From: Coccinella septempunctata
Taxonomy: Eukaryota > Arthropoda > Insecta > Coleoptera > Coccinellidae
DNA length: 64,000 nt
Reading direction: 5' to 3'
Assembly: GCF_907165205.1 (NCBI RefSeq)
Contig: NC_058189.1
Span: 53,160,270-53,224,269, forward strand
The translations under genes and the position numbers were made by a program. Below, piece by piece: positions 32,062-42,984 of the stretch. Each line of letters starts with the position of its first letter. Positions within the stretch are counted from its first letter, which is position 1. The notes under the pieces are model-generated. The model saw only the letters and a program-made list of their open reading frames with translations, was not told the DNA's origin and ran no database searches.

Positions 32062-33260
32062 TAACGTGCGTTCAAAAAAATTTGTCGTCAAGTAGGCTAT
32101 GGAATTTTGAAGGTTCATATTCGGTGTCTGAACGTAGGTCTTTTCTTGAATTAAGTACTTCATTTTCCCAAAATGTAAACAATGATGACATTAACCTATA
32201 CATCGTAAAATCTTGTATGGAAAGTGGAAGGACACTTTTAAGGAAAAATTAATTTCGCCCAAAGTGCGAAAAGCATTCCTTCCTTTGAGTCAAATCACAA
32301 GAATTCAAACAATCTGTGGCGGTTTAAAAAATTCTTGGTAAAAATTTACCGATGTCCACTATTTTCATACGTGAGAAACATGAATCGTGAACGGACCTTG
32401 ATATTGTTTTTTCATCAGAAAGATTCTACCTATTTCAGTAATATAAATAAAGCACATCAGTAAGAATCTCAATATGTTTATTAATGCTCTATAAATATTG
32501 AAATGATTTGGTCGTTACTGAACACATGAAAATAAATATTAGACAATTTATCAAAATTTAATTTAGCTATAAAAAGGCATCATGCTTTCTCCTTATTCAT
32601 AACGTACTACTGTGAAAGTTCCATAAAAGAAAATAGGTCCCACATTTTGCCATTGAGTGATGCATACCGAACAATTTTTTTTTTGGATGCTACAAGGATA
32701 GGTTATCAATCTTTTCAATTTTCTGATAACATGTCAATATTTATGAAAATAAACTGTTTTTCATTCAAAATCGTGTGGCATAGAATGAGCCAACAGATAC
32801 TCCAGCCATGCACTGGAGCCACTGTCTTCTGTCATAATATTTTCATTATTGCTGAATAACTCTGAGGTTTTCTTCTCAGTTCGACCACTACTTTTTTTGC
32901 TTGAACATACCTGTTCCGTCAACGCATCGCAAAACAGTACTTTCGAAAGATTGATTCTTTCAGCAACATTGGGATATACATTGGGAATGTCGCTGGAACA
33001 TTAAAGAATATTTGAACCCTCCTTCTATTTTCTTCCCAATTTTGAAGTAGGATTCAATAATAAATGCTTTTTACACGTCCATAAAAACCTTCTTCATACT
33101 GATAATTTTAATTCAACAACAATCTAAAATTCTAAATTCTTACTTGACAGTTTTCCTGGAAAATAGTACAGCATAAGCTAAGAATTACGATTAGACACCA
33201 AATATCGACGTTCAAAATTCCATAGCCTACTTGACGACGAATTTTTTTGAACGCATGTTA
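32062..33260. mobile_element. TIR element, unclassified (1.2 kb)
   Basis: The left end TAACGTGCGTTCAAAAAAAT and the following GTCGTCAAGTAGGCTATGGA are matched inversely by the right end, for about 55 bp. The target duplication is unclear. The interior is AT-rich with only short frames (31962-32252 overlaps the left end; 32647-32859) that show no domain. Confidence 0.7.
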
Positions 33261-34207
33261 CAAAGGTGCATATTCGATACTCTTGACTTATCTACTAAGG
33301 GTGAATCTATGGGACGTTCACTAGTTCATGTTGTGTTCAGTTGACAGTTGCTTTGGCTACACTGAAACGCGTCAAAGGAAGAGAGATATCCAGTGTAAAC
33401 TTATTTTTAAGCTGGTTGTGGTATTATACAAGTGAATCTCAAGGTTCTAACAAACTTCCTTCTGTAACGACGCGTCTATATCACGCCTACGTTGTACCTG
33501 AGAATATTTTCGGTTCCACATCCTTCACTAATCCACATTTCCTCCCAATTTTAACTGTTTCCTAATCCCGCAATCTGTTCCATCGCCCACCCCATAAGCG
33601 TCATTCGAAGTGGGAAACCCTTCGGAGACAACGAGTTTTCCATTCGGTCACGTGGTTCAGGCGAGACGTAAAAGGTTTCCAAACTGCGTCTTGACTCCGA
33701 CCCCAAACTATAATTTTCCGTCTATTTCGCCTTTAAATATCCTATTTTTCCATTCAGATTGACAGCCGGGTCTCGTGTTTAAATTGGTTTGATGCACTGC
33801 TCACACGGAATTGAAAGAAATCCGACGTGAGCTCACCTAGCATACAATTTCCCACGAGCACAAGCACGTGAGAGAGGAAATTTGATTGAGAAACTGATCT
33901 TTCGACTTGCCTTGAAAAAAATTCTTGCTAGAGGCGCTCAGTTTAGCAGAAAATTAAGGGAAATGTGTCACCTTCCTTTCTTGGTTTACAATTTCAATTT
34001 CATGAATTTTTGAAATGAAGTAGAGTTCATTCAATAGATGAGTGAACAAACCCTGGGTATAGGATCAAGTCCTCCTTAATACTCAATTATCATATGCTTC
34101 TCCCGAGGCTTCTCCTTAAATTTTATCCTTTTTCATGATGGATAACTGATCGAAAGTCAAGCTGAGAGTTTTCACTTGCGAAGTTATGAATCTGAAACAA
34201 ACATATA
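33261..34207. other. Intergenic DNA, slightly GC-richer patch
   Basis: About 33560-33720 is richer in GC than the surroundings (CCCACCCC, TCACGTGGTTCAGGCG) but shows no coding frame, splice pattern or repeat partner in this window. Confidence 0.35.
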
Positions 34208-35877
34208 CAGGGTGTGGCGTAATGATTGGATAATATGGTGCCTACGGGTAGAGGACTCTATGGTGGTTCAGAAAAATATATTTTATGTTTGGTAAAAGTC
34301 CCTTGGTTTTCGAAATATTGGAGATTTTCGAAAATTCAAGAAAATCACACCCTTCGCCACTCGTTCTGCAGGCAAAACTTCAAATGAAGGAATTTTTTCA
34401 AAACGTTTTTTGGATAGTATTCCTGGATAGATGCGCTATCGAATGTAAATTATTATTTTTGGGGCGCATGAAGAGTTTTTCATAAAAAAAAGATCTTACT
34501 AAAATTTTCCGTTTTGCTTATTTTTTTTTTCCTAAGTTGAACCTAGCGTGGTGTAGAAAATAATATGGTTACCTGAGTGTCAAAGCAAGAGGAAACATGC
34601 CTGTTTCACTGAGATTTTGAAATGGTATAACTCACTTCATTTCCAGTATTGAATACAAAATAAATTACTATTACAATGAGTCAATGCGGAGTTTGATATA
34701 AGTCTTTTTCTTTAATTTTTAGCAACTGAAATGAGACTTGCAAGCAGAATAAAGCAATTATTAAGAAGTTGTAAAGCATCTAGTAGATCTCATGATGCCC
34801 ACTTTGAACACTTTTTGTAAAACTCGATTCAATTAAACGATATTTAAAATTGGTTTTTTTCTCTCGTTCTTTCATTATTAAGCCCTATAGTTATAAAATT
34901 AATAGTTTTTAAGCGATTTTCAAGTAACCAAGTGAATTTTAGCACTTTCGTAATTAAGAAAAAAGCTAAAAATTAATTCCTATCACATTGAGTCAAGACG
35001 TTTGTTACAAAAATGCTGAAATTCAATTCATAACTTGGAATTAACTTGAAAATATTGATTTCACAACGTTGGGGTTCAATAATAAAAGAAAACGAGAAAA
35101 AATAACAATTTTAAAATATCGTTTCATTGAATAAAGTTTCACAAATGATGTTTAAATTGGCCACCATGAGTTCTGATACATGCTCTATAATCCACACTCT
35201 CTAATGAATCATAGCTTTATTGCATAACAACAATTATAAAATGAATATCGTTTCATTGAATCAAATTTCACAAAAGATGCTCTAAGAGGCCACCATGAGC
35301 TCCAGTACATGTTCTATACCTTCTTATAGATGATTGCTTTATTCTGCTTGCATTTCTCATTTTAGCTGCTAAAAATTTTAGAAACAGTGTTTACATTAAA
35401 CTAGGCCTCAACTGATTGCAATAGGAATTTATTTTGTTTTAAATGCCGAAAATACAGAGAGTTATACCATTTCGAAATCTCAACGAAACGGGCATGTTTT
35501 TTCTTGCATTGGCTCTCAGGTACCATATTATTTTCACACCGCGCTAGGTTGAACTTGTGAAAAAAAAAGTAAGCAAAACGGTTGAGTTAGATCATTTTTT
35601 TATGAAGAACTATTCATGCGCCTCAAAAGTAATGATTTACATTCGATAAATCATCTATCCAGGAATACTATTCAAAAAACAGTTTGAAAAAATTCCTTCA
35701 TTTGGAGTTTTTCCTGCAAAACGAGTGGCGAAGGGTGTAATTCTCTTGAATTTTCGAAAATCTCCAATATCTCGAAAACCAAGGCACTTTTACTAAACGT
35801 TAAATATATTTTTCTGAACCGCCATAGAGTCCTCTACCCGCAGGCTCCATATCATCCATCAATTACACCACACCCTG
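34208..35877. mobile_element. Foldback element with CAGGGTGTGG termini (1.67 kb)
   Basis: The left end CAGGGTGTGGCGTAATGATT and the right end (to CCACACCCTG) are inverted. Homology continues, with indels, for some 600 bp of each arm (GAGGACTCTATGG, TTTTCGAAAATCTCC, GCTTTATTCTGCTTGC). The right arm holds a 135-bp tandem repeat (about 35110 and 35245 starts, sharing ATATCGTTTCATTGAAT and GGCCACCATGAG). A TA precedes the left end, but the right has AA. There is no coding frame. Confidence 0.75.
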
Positions 35878-36206
35878 AATACTCTTTTATCTGTGAAAAT
35901 AAATGAGCAAACTCTAGAGACATATTCACAAGAACAAGAAGAGTGTGCGTCGAGCCATCCATTATCAAGTTTTGAGTTCAAATAGATAGTGTGTGGATAA
36001 AGATAGATATCATTGTTTTTTCAAGCATGGTGCTACCATAAGACTCCAAGAACCACTGTATTTTCTTTAATGAATTGTAAGCGAGCCCATTCAAAGAGCG
36101 AAGTTCTCTATATTTTCATCGTCTCTGTATATTTTTGATTACTCCTTTCTTAACGGTTCTTCAGTTCTTGATATTATTGAATGAAAATCAGTATCAGATG
36201 AAAAGC
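35878..36206. other. Intergenic DNA, 3' side of the 36240 gene
   Basis: AT-rich, nothing recognised. It lies just past the poly(A) signal of the minus-strand gene. Confidence 0.35.
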
Positions 36207-36239
36207 TTTATTTATCACATTGAAAAAATCTAACAATCC

Positions 36240-36581
36240 TTAAACTACTACCAATGGTGCGGAGTAAGCAGCATATGGAGAATAAGCTGTGTAGGCAGCA
36301 GCATATGGGGATACGTATGGATAATAAGCGCTGTAAGTCAGAGGAGCTGTGTATGCTGCAGTATAAGCAACAGCTGGTGCCACTACTGGAGCCAAAACTC
36401 CAGGCTTAGCTTCAGCTTTGGCCTCTGGAACTGGACTAGCTTCTGGTTTTGGAACAGCCACGGCACAACCAATGACGAAGAGAAGTACGAACTGAAATTC
36501 AAATGAGCACAGTCAATAAATACCTACATGAGGAAACTAATGGAAAACGATCAGAATATTGTAACTTACGTATTTGAACAT
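36240..36581 (-). CDS. Cuticle-type Ala/Pro/Tyr-rich secreted protein (87 aa)
   Basis: Exon 1 is complement(36570..36581), MFKY; exon 2 is complement(36240..36491). The 78-bp intron has TAC|GTAAGT and TTTCAG|TTC, phase 0. The signal peptide is MFKYFVLLFVIGCAVA. The mature chain is VPKPEASPVPEAKAEAKPG, APVVAPAVAYTAAYTAPLT and a YSAYYPYVSPYAAAYTAYSP tail ending APLVVV. It is nearly identical to the 42650 and 25266 products. Extracellular structural protein of cuticle is inferred from composition and family style. The minus-strand AATAAA at 36207-36212 follows the stop by about 30 nt. A 19-nt upstream motif is shared with the 42650 and 45701 genes. Confidence 0.9.
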
Positions 36582-36612
36582 TTTGATTCGTTTTTGAGTA
36601 GCTATAATGAGT

Positions 36613-36649
36613 CAATGATAATTGAGTTGTGGCCAACATTGTATTTATA
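36613..36649 (-). promoter_or_regulatory. Core promoter of the 36240 gene (TATA + TCATTG)
   Basis: On the minus strand TATAAATA at 36642-36649 and TCATTG at 36613-36618, with A (36616) 33 nt from the TATA start. Same spacing as the 42650, 45701 and 48777 genes. Confidence 0.75.
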
Positions 36650-36721
36650 CATATATTGTGTTCATGAACAAATGAATGAGGAGCGAGAAGTTATCCAATT
36701 ATTATTCAGACCTGCGAAGAA

Positions 36722-36740
36722 TTTCACAATTTTCATTGAC
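36722..36740 (-). promoter_or_regulatory. Conserved upstream motif GTCAATGAAAATTGTGAAA
   Basis: Exact 19-nt match, in the same orientation relative to the gene, to 42496-42514 and 46448-46466. It lies 73 nt upstream of the TATA box. Candidate binding site for a factor common to the three genes. Confidence 0.6.
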
Positions 36741-37479
36741 GACTTACTATGTGGATTAGAGTTCAATGGAACTCAGGTACACCTCAATATGAAATGTTGC
36801 ACGGTCCTGAATGAAGAGGATGCATGAAACGTCTATAAAAATCGTGAAAGTTTTTTCAATTATGTTTTCAAATAATAAGCCTTTGTAATCGGGAATGAAA
36901 CAATCATCGCCTAAGGTTTCATTCTAACTTTTCCAATATTTGCTTTGATCATTTTTCAATAGGAGAAGTAATCTTCATCATTTGCAATTGGTACCAGAAT
37001 AATTTTCAAAATGAGAGCACTAACCAGAGTAGGAATCCAAAACGTTAGATTGAATTATTTTATAATATGTTTGATATAATTTTTTCATCAACATTGCTAC
37101 CTACTGGAAATTTCTTGGACTCGTACAAATACTGCGCAAAAAAATTAACGCACATTATGGAAATCTCAAATTTATTCTACAACTGAAGGTGTTCTCAATG
37201 ATAATTATTTTTATCAGAATTATGCATGCATATGTTATCTACTTTCAAGGGTTTTTTTCAATACAGATGATTTTTCCCAGCAGGAATAAAAAAAGATGAT
37301 ATTATCAGATTTTGAATGTATTGGCTCCATTCTAAAATCAGTTGTTCTCGATCAATTCTAGTGATCAATAGCTTCGTTTGATTTTCTACACTCGATCGCT
37401 ATGCAACGCGAAACACGCAATTTGACCAGGTCTATCAAGTTAGCCCGGAAGTTCTGGCATTTCGAAGAGAAAATTTTTT

Positions 37480-38190
37480 CAATGAAAATGCTAGCAAAGT
37501 GCTGGCGAATGCTGAAGGAAAAACTGAAAAATCTCATATAGATTTGGAAAAATTGGAAATTGAATTTTCCGGGCCAACTTATGTGCAGCCCGGAAAACCC
37601 AGCATTTTTCATCGATATTTCGAAAATCGTAAATGCTAGCGAAATGCTGGCGAATGCTGAAGAAAAAACTGAAAAATCTCATATAGATTTGGTAAAATTG
37701 AAGTTTAAATTTTCCGGGCCAACTTATGTGCAGCCCGGAAAACCCAGCATTTTTCATCGATATTTCGAAAATAGTAAATGCTAGCGAAATGCTGGCGAAT
37801 GCTGAAGAAAAAACTGAAAAATCTTATATAGATTTGGAAAAATTGAAGTTTAAATTTTCCGGGCAACTTATGTACAGCCCGGAAAACTCTGCATTCTTCA
37901 TCGATATTTCGAAAATAGTAAATGCTAGCGAAATGCTGGCGAATGCTGAAGAAAAAACTGAAAAATCTCATATAGATTTGGAAAAATTGGAAATTGAATT
38001 TTCCGGTCCAACTTATGTGTAGCCCAGGAAAGCCAGCATTTTTCATCGATATTTTGAAAAAATGCAATGCTAGCGAAGTTCTGTCAAGTGCTGAAGAGAA
38101 AACTGAAAAATCTCATATAGGTTTGGAAAAATTGAAAATTGAATTTTCTTGGCCCCTAATGTCAAACATGTAAAAGTCAGCAATTTTCAT
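37480..38190. repeat. 145-bp tandem array, left foldback arm (5 units)
   Basis: CTAGC landmarks at 37491, 37636, 37781, 37925 and 38070 give periods of 145, 145, 144 and 145 bp. Each unit has CAGCATTTTTCATCGATATT, GAAAAATCTCATATAG and GAATTTTCCGGGCCAACTTA. The outermost and innermost units are the most diverged. Confidence 0.9.
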
Positions 38191-38680
38191 TGATTTCTAG
38201 CTATGTGCGGGCGAATGACCAGTACCACTAGAAAAATAGGTGATTAAATTTGCCAGGGCACTTCGTTAAAAAAAAACCATTTTGATGAACAGCTTTATTG
38301 TTCCAACGCAGTAAGACAATCCGTCCTTTAGTTGTTAGTTGGCCGTGACTAAACAAAATGATAAATTTTTTCCGCTATTGATGTTGTTTCTGTTGACTCC
38401 AAAATAAGACATTTTAAGTCATCATGCATATGCATGAGTTCTAACAGAGGTTAGTGTAACGGGGTACCATAACATTGGGCGTATGATACAGGAGCTTAGG
38501 GAACAACCACCGTAAAAAATCCTGTGTCCACATGAATAGTGTAGTGATGACATATTTGTTCACAGAATAAGCATTCAATACTGAAGGGTTTCTTATCCAT
38601 TGACATAATAATTTCTTTTTTCTTCGACTGTCGCAAAATACCTTCATTGTATATTCAATGATGATTTCTAAATATAGTAT

Positions 38681-39490
38681 ACTCCATTCACATTTATTTT
38701 AGCACTTGGTTGGCCATGAAATAATTTTCTCAAGTTTTTGTAACTAGAACGGAGTAAGGTTGGCACTCATGAAATGTGGTTAATGTCATAACGCCGTTGC
38801 CACAACTAATATCAATTTTTATTACGAAAATGCCGAAAGTGATTCAAAAAAGAGAGAAGACAGGGTTTCAGGAAGTGCTATATAGAATTCAGGTCCGCTC
38901 ATTCAAATAGTTATCCCTGCGATATTCTAAAATCCACAATACGTCAGACGGTAGCGAACATATTCAATGTAAGAAAATTTATATGATGTTTCATCTGAAT
39001 CTAAACGACTTATATTTCAGCTGAATATTTCCTCAATCAGAAAGATTGTGAATGAAGAGGATGACAAAGAATTTCCTTCTATTGGGAGACCCAATTGAGC
39101 ATTTGATAATTTTATGTTTGAGTGAATTAAGGGGTTACATGGGTTTCGTGGGTTCAAAAAATCAATTTTTTTTTGGCTCATTACTTTGTACAACAAAGAT
39201 GTTCTTCCAATAGAAGGAAATTCTTATCGTATTGTGGATTTTAGAATATCGCAGGGATAACTATTTGAATGAGCGGACCTGAATTCTATATAGCACTTCC
39301 TGAAACCCTGCCTTCTCTCTTTTTTTAATTACTTTCGGCATTTTCGTAATAAAAATTGATATTAGTTGTGGCAACGGCGTTATGACATTAACCACATTTC
39401 ATGAGTACCAACCTTACTCCGTTCTAGTTACAAAAACTTAAGAAAATTATTTCATGGCCAACCAAGTGCTAAAATAAATGTGAATGGAGT
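38681..39490. mobile_element. Inverted pair of DNA-transposon ends in the foldback core
   Basis: ACTCCATTCAC at 38681 and GTGAATGGAGT ending 39490 match the TIRs of the element at 57883-59106. Here both halves derive from the same (right) end of that element, including the start of its reading frame at 38830. The left half has kept 126 bp (38944-39069) that the right half lacks. Confidence 0.75.
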
Positions 39491-40089
39491 ATACTATATT
39501 TAGAAATCATCATTGAATATACAATGAAGGTATTTTGCGACAGTCGAAGAAAAAATAAATTATTATGTCAATGGATAAGAATCCCTTCAGTATTGAAAGC
39601 TTATTCTGTGAACAAATCTGTCATCACTACACTATTCATGCAGACAGGATTTTTTACGGTGGTTGTTCCCTAAGCTCCTGTATCATACTCCCAATGTTAT
39701 GGTACCCCGTTACACTAACCTCTGTTAGAACTCATGCATATGCATGATGACTTAAAATGTCTTATTTTGGAGTCAACAGAAACAACATCAATAGCGGAAA
39801 AATTTATCATTTTGTTTAGTCACGGCCAACTAATAACTAAAGGACGGATTGTCTTACTGCGTTGGTACAATAAAGCTGTTCATCAAAATAGTTTTTTTTT
39901 TAACGAAGTGCCCTGGCAAATTTAATCACCCATTTTTCTAGTGGTACTGGTCATTCGCCCGCACATAGCTAGAAATCAATGAAAATTGCTGACTTTTACA
40001 TGTTTGACATTAGGGGCCAAGAAAATTCAATTTTCAATTTTTCCAAACCTATATGAGATTTTTCAGTTTTCTCTTCAGCACTTGACAGA

Positions 40090-40830
40090 ACTTCGCTAGC
40101 ATTGCATTTTTTCAAAATATCGATGAAAAATGCTGGCTTTCCTGGGCTACACATAAGTTGGACCGGAAAATTCAATTTCCAATTTTTCCAAATCTATATG
40201 AGATTTTTCAGTTTTTTCTTCAGCATTCGCCAGCACTTTGCTAGCATTTACTATTTTCGAAATATCGATGAAAAATGCTGAGTTTTCCAGGCTGTGCATA
40301 AGTTGCCCGGAAAATTTAAACTTCAATTTCTCCAAATCTTTATGAGATTTTTCAGTTTTTTCTTCAGCTTTCGCCAGCATTTCGCTAGCATTTTCTATTT
40401 TCGAAATATCGATGAAAAATGCTGAGTTTTCCAGGCTGTGCATAAGTTGCCCGGAAAATTTAAACTTCAATTTCTCCAAATCTATATGAGATTTTTCAGT
40501 TTTTTCTTCAGCTTTCGCCAGCATTTCGCTAGCATTTTCTATTTTCGAAATATCGATGAAAAATGCTGGGTTTTCTGGGCTGCACATAAGTTGGCCCGGA
40601 AAATTCAAACTTCAATTTTTCCAAATCTATATGAGATTTTTCAGTTTTTTCTTCAGCATTCGCCAGCATTTCGCTAGCATTTACTATTTTCGAAATATCG
40701 ATGAAAAATGCTGGGTTTTCCGGGCTGCACATAAGTTGGCCCGGAAAATTCAATTCCCAATTTTTCCAAATCTATATGAGATTTTTCAGTTTTTTCTTCA
40801 GCATTCGCCAGCACTTTGCTAGCATTTTCA
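40090..40830. repeat. 145-bp tandem array, right foldback arm (6 units)
   Basis: GCTAGC landmarks at 40095, 40240, 40384, 40528, 40673 and 40818 (period 144-145). Inverted relative to the left arm, with one unit more. Two neighbouring units (40384 and 40528) are almost identical, pointing to a recent unit gain. Confidence 0.9.
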
Positions 40831-42495
40831 TTGAAAAAATTTTCTCTTCGAAATGCCAGAACTTCCGGGCTAACTTGATAGACCTAATTTGACCCAAGAG
40901 GAATGTGCCTACGCGGTAGTTTTGCGAGAAGAAGGGTGGACATACACAAGAATTGCAGAAAGGTTTGGAATTTCCCATACAAGTGTGTCCAGAATGTTGC
41001 AGCGATTCAGGGAGACAGGTATGAATGTCGGAAGACCAGGACAGGGTAGACCACGGGTAACAAAGGCCATTCAAGAACGTTACTTGAGAGTTTCTTCGTT
41101 GAGACAACGGTTTGCAACAGCTCGCCTCCTTCAAATTCAGCTTGAGCAAACTCATGAGGTGCAAATTAGCACTCAGGCAATAAGAAATAGCCTCAGAGAA
41201 TATGATTTAAGGCCTCGTGTCGCGGCAAGAGGCCCAGCTCTTACCCCAGCCCATCGAAGGGCGCGTTTGGATTTTGCGAGAGAGCATGCATATCCATTGG
41301 GAAGAGGCCGATTGGAAAAGAGTTCTTTTCACAGATGAGCCTAGATTCTGCCTCTACCATTGTGATCGACGTTCCCTTGTATACAGACGTCCACATGAAA
41401 GATATGCTCAGTGCAATTTCCTGAATACTACTAGTTTCGGGGGAGGATCGATTATGATATGGGGTGGAATATCTTTGACTGCTCGCACAGACCTAGTGGT
41501 CGTTGATAATGGAGCTATGAATGCTGATAAGTATATAAGGAACATTCTTGAAGAGCATATAGTGCCATTTGCCCGATACATTGGGGAAAATTTCATTTTT
41601 ATGGACGATAATGCCAGACCTCATCGTGCGCGCATCTTTTAGGAGTACCTTGAAGAGATTGAAGTCTCTCGAATGGAATGGCTAGCAAGAAGTCCAGATT
41701 TCAATCCGATTGAGCAGGTTTGGGAACAACCTCAATAGAAGGCTGAGAAGTTCAGAAAATCATCCAGCTACTCTTAATGACTTAGGAATCCAACTCGGAG
41801 AAATCTGGGAGGGATTAGATCAGAACATTTTAAGATCACTCATTTTGAGTATGAACCGTCGTTGCAGAGCTGTAATTAACGCAAGGGGTGGAAATACCAA
41901 GTATTAAATCACTTATCAGCATTTCAGTATTTTGAAAATTGTTCATTTCTATTCTTTCACTTAAGATTCGGTGAAATCCTGAATTTTTCTACCATTTAAT
42001 GTCTTATTTCGTTCAAAACCTTCCCGAGAGAACATAAAATATAAGTTATAAAATCAATGTAGAGTTAACTTTCATTAAAATTGAGATTTTCAGAATGTGC
42101 GTTAATTTTTTTGCGCAGTGTATTATCACTAAAATTATTGTATGAAGACAAGTCTTTATACAATGCCAAAATGATGGCCCTTCATAGTCTGTATGTGAAA
42201 AAAATGCTATTTGGGCTTTTGTTGCTATGCTTGAAATGTGTAGGACACAAGAATCCAAGGCTATAAATTCCCCGCAGCTTTATGTCATCTAGTTAGTGCT
42301 CCAAGCTGCTCATGATATCTTCAGCCACGAAAATATCGATATGTTAACAACAGTGAAAATTTCTGTTAGAATATTTCTATTAGAACAGAAAAAATAGGAG
42401 GTTCTGTTCCTGATTCCAACCAATATTTCGTGCATTCTTTCTAACCATGATACGTTTTAAGAATCGAATATACCTAAGTAATCTCTCACTACATT

Positions 42496-42515
42496 GTCAA
42501 TGAAAATTGTGAAAC
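42496..42515 (+). promoter_or_regulatory. Conserved upstream motif GTCAATGAAAATTGTGAAAC
   Basis: Matches the motifs upstream of the 36240 and 45701 genes, here 67 nt before the TATA box. Confidence 0.6.
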
Positions 42516-42581
42516 GATTCGCTTGATTGAATAATTAAACAGCTACCCACCCACCTTCTATTGGTGAACAAATGCAATATA

Positions 42582-42617
42582 TATAAATACAATGACGACA
42601 AAGATCAGATTGTCATT
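42582..42617 (+). promoter_or_regulatory. Core promoter of the 42650 gene (TATA + TCATT)
   Basis: TATAAATA at 42582-42589 and TCATT at 42613-42617, with A (42615) 33 nt from the TATA start. Confidence 0.75.
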
Positions 42618-42649
42618 TGCTCATCATCGCAACTCGAAAACAAATCAAG

Positions 42650-42984
42650 ATGTTCAAATATGTGAGTGCCAATATTTTAATTTTCAGTATGATTAGTTTT
42701 CGATTCATTCCTCTATTGAATATGTATGTTTTTTGCAGTTCGTACTTTTCTTCGTCATCGGTTGTGCCTTGGCAGTACCTGAAGCTAGTCCAGTTCCAGA
42801 GGCTAAAGCTGAAGCTAAGCCTGGAGTTTTGGCTCCAGTAGTGGCACCAGCTGTTGCTTATACTGCTGCATACTCAGCACCAATCGCTTACAGCGCTTAT
42901 TATCCATACGTTTCACCATATGCTGCTGCCTACACAGCTTATTCTCCATATGCCGCTTACTCTGCGCCGTTAGTAGTTGTTTAA
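42650..42984 (+). CDS. Cuticle-type Ala/Pro/Tyr-rich secreted protein (85 aa)
   Basis: Exon 1 (42650..42661, MFKY), a 77-bp intron (TAT|GTGAGT to TTTTGCAG|TTC) and exon 2 (42739..42984). The signal peptide is MFKYFVLFFVIGCALA. The linker is VPEASPVPEAKAEAKPG, two residues shorter than in the sister genes; then APVVAPAVAYTAAYSAPIA and YSAYYPYVSPYAAAYTAYSP, ending APLVVV. A secreted structural protein is inferred. ATTAAA at 43012-43017 is the likely poly(A) signal. It starts about 530 bp after the end of the Tc1-like element and is otherwise free of insertions. Confidence 0.9.

Larger units (their letters stand above)
37419..40894. mobile_element. Foldback (FB-like) element, 3,458 bp, 9-bp target duplication
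   Basis: The element is 37428-40885, beginning AGGTCTATCAAGTTAGCCCG and ending with its inverse. AATTTGACC flanks it at 37419-37427 and 40886-40894. The sister Tc1 copy near 56000 has this sequence once, uninterrupted. Arms of about 1.5-1.7 kb are near-perfect inverted repeats around a 121-bp loop (39086-39206). The outer part of each arm is a tandem array of 145-bp units, five on the left and six on the right. Long TIRs built of tandem repeats with 9-bp duplications are the hallmark of Foldback/MULE-type elements. No transposase is encoded. Confidence 0.88.
37401..41907 (+). pseudogene. Tc1-like transposase, interrupted and frameshifted
   Basis: The start is ATG at 37401, with nine codons to 37427; the frame resumes at 40895 after the insertion and its target duplication. 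N-terminal paired helix-turn-helix segments follow (EEGWTYTRIAERFGISHTSV, RPGQGRPRVTK), then the DDE domain: first Asp in VLFTDEPRF, second in MDDNARPHRA, Glu in NPIEQVW. Besides the insertion there is a 4-bp gain near 41286 (extra GCAT), a TAG at about 41640 in place of a sense codon, and an indel near 41730. It was a DD34E enzyme of the Tc1 group and is now dead. The sister copy at 55022-56017 shows the unbroken reading order. Confidence 0.9.
37130..42120 (+). mobile_element. Tc1-like element split by a 3.46-kb foldback insertion
   Basis: The left end starts at ACTGCGCAAAAAAATTAACG and the right end is its inverted match, ending GCGCAGTG at 42120. Own length without the insert is about 1.53 kb, equal to the sister copy at 54767-56293. 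The transposase gene is cut after its ninth codon by the element at 37428-40885. Confidence 0.88.

Noticed and set aside
36528..36827. Plus-strand 99-codon frame over the promoter of the 36240 gene
   Set aside because: Antisense to a TATA box, initiator and exon 1 that are conserved with paralogs; no protein features.
37491..38067. Long repetitive frames on both strands, e.g. the ENPAFFIDISKIVNASEMLA type
   Set aside because: They arise because the 145-bp tandem unit happens to lack stops in several frames. Both strands and both arms give such frames, and nothing supports expression.
37480..38190. CRISPR-like array
   Set aside because: Units are contiguous 145-bp repeats without unique spacers, inside a transposon in a eukaryote.
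40147..40892. Repeated open frames in the right foldback arm
   Set aside because: Same cause as in the left arm; frame continuity depends on 144- against 145-bp units.
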